This document shows positions 56,422 to 64,000 of a stretch of DNA of 64,000 bases, piece after piece; positions within the stretch are counted from its first letter, which is position 1, and each line of letters opens with the position of its first letter. The position numbers were made by a program, and so were the translations under genes. The DNA is from RPQJ01 sp963744735 (GTDB lineage Bacteria; Pseudomonadota; Gammaproteobacteria; Steroidobacterales; Steroidobacteraceae), in the NCBI GenBank assembly GCA_963744735.1, contig CAVUVH010000034.1, positions 1 to 64,000 on the forward strand. The letters run 5' to 3'. The notes beneath the pieces are model-generated. The model saw only the letters and a program-made list of their open reading frames with translations, had not been told where the DNA came from and searched no databases.

Positions 56422-57296
56422 CTACCGTCGACGCAGGCTGCTGACCGGTACGGTCACTTCTGCGCCGGCGCGGCCCGGCGGGCGAGGCGAGGCGGTCGGA
56501 CGCCAGGCTTGCGCAAGAACAACCTCGTACGTCGCGGGCAGCTTGCCCTCGCGCCGAAATGCCTCGTACGCCGACAGCATCCGCGCCAGCGTCGTCTTGC
56601 CCGTCAGGCCGCGCGCCCGTCCCGCGGTGGCGTTGTGCGCGCCGACCGCCTTCAGGTCGTGCATCAGCGCCCGCGCGTCGTCGTAAGTCAGCGTGTAGCG
56701 TTCGACGTCGAGCACCGGCTCGGCAAACCCGGCCCGCACCAGCGCATCGCCCAGGTCGTGCATGTCGATGAACCGGTTGACGTGCACATGCCCGGGATCG
56801 GCGGCCTGCCAGGCGCGCCGCAGCTCGAACAGCGTGTCCGGGCCGAGCGTCGCGAGGTGCAGCACCCCTCCGGGTCGCAGCACGCGACGGCAGTCGCGCA
56901 GCACGCGGTCGGGGTCGTTGCACCACTGCAGCGCCAGGTTGGAGAACACCATGTCGGCCGACGCGTCGCGCAACGGCAGCGCCGCGGCATCGGCCGCGAC
57001 CCGGTCGAAACGGCGCCACAGGGTCTGGCGCCGGCGCGCCTGCACCAGCATCCGCGGCGCGAGGTCGAGCGCCAGCACGCGGCTCGATGGATAACGCCGC
57101 TTGAGTGCGATCGTGGCCTGTCCCGGTGCCGGCGCCCAGGTCCACGACGACCTGCGGCTGCAGTCGCAGCACGTCGAGCCGCTCGAGCAGCTCTTCGCGC
57201 ACGCGCGCCTGCAGCACGGCGGCGGCATCGCAGGTGGCTGCGGCGCGCGCACGGGACTTCGCGCACGCGACGCATGTCCAGCGTGAACTCGTGCAC
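56422..57296 (-). CDS. bioC: Malonyl-[acyl-carrier protein] O-methyltransferase; frame breaks near the start
   Basis: BioC methylates malonyl-ACP to start pimelate synthesis for biotin. A GTG at 57296 begins HEFTLDMRRVREVP, 8 bp after the bioB stop. The SAM motif VVDLGAGTG lies near a frame change at 57120, with another near 57245. The body (VLALDLAPRMLVQARRR, ADMVFSNLALQWCNDPDRVLRDCRRVLRPGG) continues to a basic C-terminus. The position between bioB and bioD confirms the role. Confidence 0.9.
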
Positions 57297-57304
57297 GGCG
57301 CAGC

Positions 57305-58297
57305 TCAGCCGGCGTGGGCGGCGGCCGGCTCCGGCTCGATGCCGAGCCGCTCGAACAGCTGCTCGTCGTGGTTGCGCCCGGGGTTGGGCGTGGTGAGCAG
57401 GCGCTCGCCGTAGAAGATCGAATTGGCGCCGGCCAGGAAGCACAGCGCCTGCACCGCATCGCTCATGTCGCGTGCGGCCGGCCGACAGCCGCACGTACGA
57501 CCGCGGCAGCAGCAGGCGCGCGGTCGCGATCGCGCGCACGAAGTCGAGCGGATCGAGTTCCGGCAGGCCGTGCAGCGGCGTGCCCTGTACCTGCACCAGC
57601 TGGTTGATCGGCACGCTCTCGGGATGCTGCGGCAGCGTGGCCAGCGTGTGCAGCAGCGACGACCCGGTCGCCCGCGGTCTCGCCCATGCCGAGGATGCCG
57701 CCGCAGCAGACATTGATGCCCGCGTCGCGCACCGCCTGCAGCGTGTCGAGGCGATCCTGGTAGGTGCGCGTGGTGATGATCTCGCCGTAGAACTCGGGCG
57801 AGGTGTCGAGGTTGTGGTTGTAGTAGTCGAGCCCCGCGTCCTTCAGTTCGCGCGCCTGCTGCGGCGTCAGCATGCCGACCGTGGCGCAGGTCTCGAGCCC
57901 GAGCGCGCGGACTTCCTCGACCATCGCGCTTGATCTGCTCGAGCTGCTTCGGCTTGGGGCTGCGGTACGCGGCGCCCATGCAGAAGCGCGTGGCGCCGCT
58001 CGCCTTCGCGGCCTGCGCCGCCTCGACCACCGCCGACAGCTCCAGCAGCTCCTCGCGCTCGAGCCCGGTGTCGTAGCGGACGCTCTGCGGGCAGTACTTG
58101 CAGTCCTCGGGGCAGGCGCCGGTCTTGACCGACAGCAGCGTGCTGACCTGCACGCGGTTGGCCGTGAAATTCGCCCGATGCACGCGCTGGGCATGGAACA
58201 GCAGGTCGTTGAACGGCGCGTCGTGGATGGCGCGCACCTCGTCCAGGGTCCAGTCCGTGCGGACGCTGCCGAGCTGGCTCAGGTCAGGGGCGGTCAT
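57305..58297 (-). CDS. bioB: Biotin synthase; three frame breaks
   Basis: A radical-SAM enzyme that inserts sulfur into dethiobiotin. The [4Fe-4S] motif CPEDCKYC holds Cys62, Cys66 and Cys69. The second-cluster region (TGATRFCMGAAYR-like), GLDYYNHNLDTSPEFYG, GGILGMGE and ANSIFYGERLLTTPNP follow across frame changes near 57925, 57660 and 57480. Every conserved block is present. First gene of the biotin operon. Confidence 0.93.
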   Translation of the reverse strand: MTAPDLSQLGSVRTDWTLDEVRAIHDAPFNDLLFHAQRVHRANFTANRVQVSTLLSVKTGACPEDCKYCPQSVRYDTGLEREELLELSAVVEAAQAAKASGATRFCMGAAYRSPKPKQLEQIKRDGRGSPRARARDLRHGRHADAAAGARTEGRGARLLQPQPRHLARVLRRDHHHAHLPGSPRHAAGGARRGHQCLLRRHPRHGRDRGRPGRRCCTRWPRCRSIPRACRSTSWCRYRARRCTACRNSIRSTSCARSRPRACCCRGRTCGCRPAARDMSDAVQALCFLAGANSIFYGERLLTTPNPGRNHDEQLFERLGIEPEPAAAHAG

Positions 58298-58396
58298 GGT
58301 GGGAATCTCTGGCAGTTGGGAACAAACGCCGGCGCGCGCGCTGCGGCCGGACGCAGTGCAGGCTTGCCGGGCATCTTCGGGCGGCGGATCGAGGCC

Positions 58397-58429
58397 CTGT
58401 CAACCAATGCGCCGCAGCCAGGTTTACAC
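58397..58429. promoter_or_regulatory. Probable BirA operator upstream of bioB
   Basis: TGTCAACC and GGTTTACA are separated by exactly 15 bp, about 100 bp upstream of the bioB ATG. The bacterial BirA operator is TTGTAAACC-N14/16-GGTTTACAA; the left half has one mismatch in eight and the right half is perfect. Biotin-bound BirA would repress bioBCD here. The site also overlaps the possible start of the divergent comF gene. Confidence 0.75.
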
Positions 58430-59193
58430 GTCGTTCGATCGCTCGGCGGGCTGTTGCTGCCGCCGCGCTGCGTCCTGTGCGGCCGTCCGGGCCAGCGCCC
58501 GGCGCTGGACCTGTGCGCGGACTGCGCGGCCGACATGCCGCGTCGTGCCGCGGCCGTGCCCGCGCTGCGGCCTGCCCGTTGCGCTCGAATCCGCGGCGCA
58601 CGGCGGCGGGCGCGGACTGCGCGCAGTGCCGGCCGCTCGACCTGCCATACGCAAGCTGCGTGGCGCCGTGGGTGTACGAGTTTCCGGTGTCGCACCTGGT
58701 GCAGGCGCTCAAGTACGAGGGCGCACTCGCCAATGCGCGCGTGCTTCGGCACGCTGCTCGCCGACGAGGTGAGCGCGTGTCGACCGCGGCGCTGGCCGGC
58801 GCTGCTCGTGCCGATGCCGCTGCACCGTCGCCGGCTGCAGTCAGCGAGGGTTCAACCAGTCGCATGAAATCGCGCGGGTCGTGGCGCGCCGGCTGGACTG
58901 GCCACTGGCCGGCCAGGCGTTGCGCCGGCACGCGCGACACCGCACCGCAGGTCGGGCTCGTCGCGCGCGCACGCGCGGGCGAACCTGCAGCGGCGCCTTT
59001 GCCGCCGAGCCCGCGCCGGTCGACGGGCCGGCGCGTCATCCTGCTCGATGACGTCGTGACGACCGGCAGCACCGCGCACGCGGCGGCCGCCCCTGCGGGC
59101 GGCGGGCGCCGCGCTGTCGATCTGGGCGGTGGCCCGCGCGCTCGGGCTGAACCGCCGGGCAGCTGCGCCGCGCCGACCGGCCGCCTCCGCTAA
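58407..59193 (+). CDS. comF: ComF family phosphoribosyltransferase-like protein; several frame breaks
   Basis: A zinc-ribbon start (LLLPPRCVLCGRPGQRPALDLCADC and PCPRCGLP) leads to a phosphoribosyltransferase domain. The sequence passes through SHLVQALKYEGALANARV and ALLVPMPLHRRRL, then the PRPP-binding motif VILLDDVVTTGSTAH. The segments lie in different frames between about 58420 and 59100. ComF proteins take part in DNA uptake; the biochemical role is unclear. The start is uncertain: ATG 58407 is the only good candidate, but it needs a frame change soon after. Divergent from bioB. Confidence 0.75.
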
Positions 59194-59221
59194 ACTGCGC
59201 GTCAGTCAAGGCTGGAACGAC

Positions 59222-60444
59222 ATGCACGCCAGCAACCACGAATCCAATGCCCCTCGCATGCCCTGCGGGAGTTCCTCAAGCTCGAGTCCGCGAGCGGCAT
59301 CCTGCTCGTGATCGCCGGCGTGCTGCGCCATGGTCGCGCGAACTCGCCGCTGCTCGACGCTGTACCAGGCGCTGCTGCAGACCCCGATCAAGCTGCAGGT
59401 CGGCAGCGTTCGAGCTCGACAAGACCCTGCTGATCTGGATCAACGACCTGCTGATGGCGATCTTCTTCCTGCTGGTCGGGCTCGAGATCAAGCGCGAGGT
59501 CGTGGCCGGCGAACTGTCGGAGCGCAGCCAAGGTGGCGCTGCCCGCCATCGCGGCGCTGGGCGGCATGATCGTGCCGGCGGCGATCTACGCCTGCGCTGA
59601 ACTGGCACGATCCGGTCGGCATCCGCGGCTGGGCGATTCCGTCCGCCACCGACATCGCCTTCGCGCTCGGCGTGCTGTCGCTGTTCGGCAAGCGCGTGCC
59701 GGTGGGGCTCAAGGTCTTCCTGATGACGCTCGCCGTGCTCGACGACCTCGGCGCCATCGTCATCATCGCGCTGTTCTACACCAGCGACCTGTCGTCGCAG
59801 GCGCTGACTGCTGGCGGGCGATCGCGCTGGCGGCGCTGTTCGTGCTGAACCGCGCCGGCGTCACGCGCATCGCGCCGTACATCCTGGTCGGCACCGCGCT
59901 GTGGGTGTTCGTGCTCAAGTCGGGCGTGCACGCGACGCTGGCCGGCGTCGTCACCGCGCTGTTCGTGCCGGCGACGGATCCCGGCGCACCCGGAGCATCC
60001 GCCGTCGCGCGGCTGGAGCACGCGCTGCACCCGTGGGTGGCGTTCGGCATCCTGCCGCTGTTTGCGTTCGCCAACGCCGGCGTGAACCTCGCCGGCATGA
60101 GCCTGCGCAACCTGCTCGACCCGATACCGCTCGGCATCCTGCTCGGCCTGTTCGTCGGCAAGCAGGTCGGCGTGTTCACGTTTGCGTGGCTGGCGGTCAA
60201 GTCGGGCCTGGCGCGCCTGCCGGACGGCGTGAATTTCGGCGCAGGTCTACGGCGCTGCCATCCTGTGCGGCATCGGCTTCACGATGAGCCTGTTCATCGG
60301 CATGCTGGCGTTCGAGAACACGGCTGCCGGCGAGGTCATCGTCACGGACCAGCTCGGCATCCTGGCCGGGCACGCTGCTGTCGGCAGTCTTCGGCTCGCT
60401 GGTGCTGTACTTGGTGCTGCCGCGCGCTCAGGCGCGGAACAGGT
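59222..60444 (+). CDS. nhaA: Na+/H+ antiporter NhaA; many frame breaks
   Basis: About 400 residues of antiporter, read in pieces: ESASGILLVIAGVLA, LLIWINDLLMAIFFLLVGLEIKREVVAGELS, AIPSATDIAFALGVLSLFGKRVP, FLMTLAVLDDLGAIVIIALFY, FAFANAGVNLAG and GIGFTMSLFIGMLAF. The conserved aspartates of the transport site (TDIAFALG and LDDLGA) are present. At least six frame changes occur between 59265 and 60370, the densest in the window. It exports Na+ for pH homeostasis. The end overlaps the 3' end of ubiA by 19 bp. Confidence 0.88.
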
Positions 60445-61349
60445 AGTCGAGCAGGATGCCGCCGAAGACCGCGAGCCCGAACAGGTTGTTGTTCAGGAAC
60501 GCGCGGAAGCAGTCGTCCGGGTCGCGGCGGCGGATCAGGTATTGCTGGTGCAGCGCTGGTCGCGACGGCCACCGCAAACCCCAGCCAGTACCAGCGCCCG
60601 AGTCCCGCCAGGTAGCCGGCCAGTCCCAGCAGCGCGAGCGCGCCGGCCTGCAGCGCCGCGACGATGCCGCGGTCGGCGCGCCCGAACAGGATCGCCGACG
60701 AGCGGATGCCGATGACCAGGTCGTCGTCGCGGTCGACCATCGCGTAGATCGTGTCGTAGGCCGTGGTCCAGCACACGCCGGCGACGAACAGCACCCAGGC
60801 CACCAGCGGCAGCTCGCCGGTCTGCGCGGCGAACGCCATCGGCACCGACCACGAGAACGCCAGGCCCAGGTACGCCTGCGGCAGCGCGAAAAAGCGCTTC
60901 AGGAACGGGTAGGTGACGGCCAGCACGCCGCCGATCAGCGCCAGCACCTGGGTCGGGCGATTGAGCGGAATCAGCAGCGCGAGCGCCAGCAGGCCCAGCA
61001 CCGCGAACACGGCGAGCGCCTCGGCCGGCGAGACCACGCCGCGCGCCAGCGGGCGGTTGGCGGTGCGGCGCACATGCGGGTCGAACTCGCGGTCGGCGAA
61101 ATCGTTGATGACGCAGCCGGCCGAGCGCATCACGAAGGTGCCGAGCAGGAAGATCACGAAGATCCGCTCGTCGGGATGACCGTCAGCCGAGATCCACAGC
61201 GCCCACAGCGCCGGCCACAGCAGCAGCCAGATGCCGATGGGACGGTCGAGCCGCATCAGCCGCGCATACTCGACCAGGCGTCCGCGCACGCGGCCCGCAC
61301 CGGTCTGCGGCGTGGCCGCTGTCTTGTCGAGGTCCGTGGCGTCGCTCAT
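60426..61349 (-). CDS. ubiA: 4-hydroxybenzoate octaprenyltransferase; one frame break
   Basis: About 305 residues of membrane prenyltransferase. The first aspartate-rich motif is NDFADREFDPHVRRTANRPLA and the second lies in DTIYAMVDRDDDLVIGIRSSA. A frame change near 60550 precedes the C-terminus (FRAFLNNNLFGLAVFGGILLDYLFRA). It attaches the polyprenyl tail in ubiquinone synthesis. The start lies 10 bp after recG. Confidence 0.93.
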
Positions 61350-61358
61350 GCAGGGGTG

Positions 61359-63442
61359 TCACGCGTTGCGGAATCGTTCGCCCGCGCCGACCCAGCGGCC
61401 GACGAGTCCCGCTATGTTCGCCTGTGGGCCGTCCAGCATCAATGCCGCCGCGTGCTGCACGTCCGGCAGCAGGTCGGCGTCCCGGACCAGGTCCGCCACG
61501 CGCAGCTGCATCAGGCCGGTCTGGCGGGTGCCGAGCAGCTCGCCCGGACCGCGCAGCTCGAGGTCGCGGCGCGCCACCTCGAAGCCGTCGTTGGTTTCGC
61601 GCAGCACGGCCAGCCGTTCGCGCGCGATGGGCGAAAGCGGCGGCTGGTACAGCAGCACGCAGGTGCTCTCGACCGAACCGCGCCCGACGCGGCCGCGCAG
61701 CTGGTGCAGCTGCGCGAGGCCCATGCGCTCGGCGTTCTCGATCACCATCAGGCTGGCATTCGGCACGTCGACGCCGACCTCGATCACGGTGGTCGCCACC
61801 AGCAGGTCGAGCTTGCCCTGCTTGAACGACTGCATGACCGCGTCCTTCTGCCGGCCCGCCATGCGCCCGTGCACGAGGCCGATCCTGACCTCGGGCAGGG
61901 CGGCGGCCAGCTGCGCCGCGGTCTTCTCGGCCGCCTCGTACCGCACCAGCTCCGACTCGTCGATCAGCGGGCACACCCAGTACGCCTGGCGGCCCGCGCG
62001 GCACGCCGTGTCGATGCGCTCGACGATCTCGCTGCGGCGGACGTCCGGCAGCACCACGGTCTTGATCGGCGTGCGGCCCGGGGGCAGTTCGTCGATGATC
62101 GACACGTCGAGGTCGGCATAGGCGGTCATCGCGAGCGTGCGCGGGATCGGCGTCGCCGTCATCACCAGCTGGTGCGGATAGCGCCCCGCCGCGCGCGCCT
62201 TTCTCGCGCAGCCGCAGGCGCTGGTGCACGCCGAAGCGGTGCTGCTCGTCGACGACCACGAGCGCGAGCTGCGCGAACCTGGAGTCTTCCTGGAACAGCG
62301 CATGCGTGCCCACCGCCACCTGGATCGCGCCGCTGGCGAGGTCGGTTTCGAGCGCGGCGCGCGCCCTGCCGGTGAGCCGGCCCGTCAGCAGCGCGACGCG
62401 CAGGCCGAGCGGCCCGAGCCAGGCATGGAAGTTGCGCGCGTGCTGCTCGGCCAGCAGTTCGGTCGGGGCCATCACGGCCGCCTGCCCGCCGTTCTCGATC
62501 GCGCGCACCGCCGCGAGCGCCGCGACCACCGTCTTGCCCGAGCCGACGTCGCCCTGCACCAGCCGCATCATCGGTTGCGCGCGCGCCAGGTCGCGCTCGA
62601 TCTCGGCCCAGACGCGCTGCTGCGCGCCGGTCAGCGTGAAGGGCAGGCGGGCGCGGCAGCGGTCCGCCAGGTCCGACCGTCGCGGCAGCGGCAGCGCCAG
62701 GTCCTTGTCGGCCTGCCTGGCGCAGCAGCCGCAGGCTCAGCTGGTGCGCGAGCAGCTCCTCGAAGGCGAGCCGCCGCTGCGCCGGGTGACGGCCTTCGAG
62801 CAGCGCAGCGACGTCCGCGTCCGGCGGCGGCCGGTGCACGAAACGCAGCGCGCTCTCGAGCGACGGCAGGTCGAAGGCATCGAGCACGCCGGGCGGCACG
62901 AAATCCGCGAGCGCCCCCTGCGCCAGCACGCCCAGCGCCAGGTCCGTCAGCGCGCGCAGCCGACCCTGCTGCACGCCTTCCGTGGTCGGGTAGATCGGCG
63001 TCAGTGCGTCGGGGGCGGCGCCCGGTTCGCCCAGCACGCGCCGGTACTCGGGGTGCACGATCTCGAGGCCGCCCGGACCGCGGCGCGCCTCACCGAAGCA
63101 GCGCAGGCGCTGGCCGCGCACGAGCTGCGCCTGCTGCGCCGCCGAGAAATGAAAAAAGCGCAGCGTGACGAAGCCCGTGCCGTCGGCGATGCGCACCAGC
63201 AGCGTGCGCCGCCGGCGGAACACCACCTCGGCCAGCTGGATCTCGCCTTCGATGACGGCGCGATCGCCGTTCCGCAGCGAGCCGATCGGCACCACGCGCG
63301 TGCGATCCTCGTAGCGCAGCGGCAGGTGGAACAGCACGTCCTGCACCGTGCGCAGCCCGAGGCGCGCCAGCGACTCCGCGAGCGCGGGACCGACGCCGCG
63401 CAGCGCCGTGACCGGACGTTCGGCGAGCGGGGCGGCGCTCAT
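61359..63442 (-). CDS. recG: ATP-dependent DNA helicase RecG; two frame breaks
   Basis: About 690 residues: wedge/OB domain at the N-terminus (LPLRYEDRTRVVPIGSLRNGDRAVIEGEI), then an SF2 helicase. Walker A is QGDVGSGKTVVA, DEQHRFG is the DExx box, TATPIPRTLAM is motif III, and GRVGRG lies in HQLRGRVGRGS. Frame changes lie near 62715 and 62195. RecG remodels stalled forks and Holliday junctions. The gene order spoT-ridA-recG is common in this class. Confidence 0.95.
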
Positions 63443-63451
63443 GCGCGGCGA

Positions 63452-63832
63452 CTAGAGGACGAGCACGGCGTCCACCTCGACCACCGCGCCGCGCGGCAGC
63501 GACGCCACGCCGACGGCGGCCCGTGCCGGGTACGGCTCGGCGAAGTACTCGGCCATGACCTTGTTGACGGTCTGGAAGTGGGCGAGGTCCGTCAGGTACA
63601 CGTTGACCTTGACCGCATGCGCGAGCTCGCCGCCGGCCGCCCGCGCCACCGCCTGCAGGTTGTCGAACACGCGGCGCACCTGCGTCTCGACGTCGCCCGT
63701 GACCAGTTGCATGGTCTCCGGATCGAGCGGGATCTGGCCCGAAAGGTAGACCGTGTTGCCGGCCCGCACGGCCTGCGAGTACGTGCCGATGGCGCCGGGC
63801 GCGGCGGGGGTGCTGATGGCGGTCAGTGTCAC
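63452..63832 (-). CDS. ridA: RidA family enamine/imine deaminase
   Basis: 126 residues with the RidA signature: GTYSQAVRAGNTVYLSGQIPLDP, then VFDNLQAVARAAG, VKVNVYLTDLAHFQTVN and PARAAVGVASLPRGAVVEVDAV, including the conserved arginine. It hydrolyses reactive 2-aminoacrylate and related imines released by PLP enzymes. It lies between spoT and recG on the same strand. Confidence 0.94.
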   Translation of the reverse strand: MTLTAISTPAAPGAIGTYSQAVRAGNTVYLSGQIPLDPETMQLVTGDVETQVRRVFDNLQAVARAAGGELAHAVKVNVYLTDLAHFQTVNKVMAEYFAEPYPARAAVGVASLPRGAVVEVDAVLVL

Positions 63833-63864
63833 GGGAGGCTCCGGGGCAGGGGTGGGCGGGTGAT

Positions 63865-64000
63865 TCAGGCGAGCGAGCGTGCCACCTTGAGCACTTCGGG
63901 CATGCCGCGCACGGCGCGGATCACGCTCGCGAGCTGCCTGCGGTCGTGCACCAGCAGCTCGAAGATCAGCGTCGAAGTGTCGGTGTCGCGCTCGACCACC
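63865..64000 (-). CDS. spoT: C-terminus of a RelA/SpoT family (p)ppGpp enzyme, cut by the window edge
   Basis: Only the last 44 codons are visible: ERDTDTSTLIFELLVHDRRQ and then LASVIRAVRGMPEVLKVARSLA before the stop. This is the C-terminal ACT domain of a long RelA/SpoT protein. The position next to ridA and recG points to SpoT, the bifunctional synthase/hydrolase, rather than RelA. Confidence 0.75.
   Translation of the reverse strand, partial: VVERDTDTSTLIFELLVHDRRQLASVIRAVRGMPEVLKVARSLA

Noticed and set aside
59222..60444. nhaA, bioD, bioB and comF as true pseudogenes
   Set aside because: All motifs persist in order with only one-base frame changes, codon use is undisturbed, and neighbouring essential genes show the same breaks.

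Overview
The window reads as one contiguous chromosomal stretch of a high-G+C gammaproteobacterium. The gene neighbourhoods are glnA-DUF4124-ntrBC, rhodanese-grxC-secB-gpsA, an LpoP-like lipoprotein next to PBP1b, tatABC, trkH-trkA, a complete aa3-type cytochrome oxidase cluster, bioB-bioC-bioD and recG-ridA-spoT. Together they suggest the Xanthomonadales / Nevskiales / Steroidobacterales part of the class. This placement is inference from gene order. I saw no prophage, plasmid replicon, rRNA, tRNA, CRISPR array or IS transposase.

Layout. 1-5.2 kb: nitrogen control. glnA has NtrC sites and a sigma-54 promoter upstream, and a DUF4124 gene and ntrB-ntrC follow. 5.2-10.7 kb: a more accessory stretch. 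It holds two copies of a structured intergenic repeat, a lipoprotein remnant, a phasin, a phosphatase/ADP-ribosylglycohydrolase fusion, a GFA-family protein, an exported methyltransferase and a DUF427 protein. 10.7-20 kb: pyrD (class 1B type), CBS protein, trmL, gpsA-secB-grxC-rhodanese, envC, a GAF/GGDEF/EAL protein and a C-terminal processing protease. 20-24.7 kb: membrane proteins (MAPEG, holin-4-like, EamA, OPT) and an SDR. 24.7-34.5 kb: a minus-strand block for peptide scavenging, with three tandem POT transporters, a GntR regulator, an M2 peptidase and TonB-ExbB-ExbD. 34.5-44.6 kb: tatABC, dtd, LpoP-like/PBP1b, trkH-trkA, uvrD. 44.6-45.9 kb: no recognisable gene. 45.9-55.5 kb: VanZ, haem O/haem A synthesis and cytochrome oxidase structural and assembly genes. 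55.5-58.4 kb: biotin synthesis under a probable BirA operator. 58.4-64 kb: comF, nhaA, ubiA, recG, ridA and the 3' end of spoT.

Two points govern interpretation. First, about 20 genes, many of them housekeeping, are split by single-base frame changes, and these crowd towards the right end. They behave like sequencing or assembly indels rather than decay, so I annotate each gene across its breaks. Second, the most novel signal is a roughly 290-bp composite repeat placed just after the stop codons of ntrC and pyrD, in the sense direction both times. Its 145-bp core is almost identical between the copies. Its terminal inverted repeats have diverged between copies, but the two arms still match within each copy.
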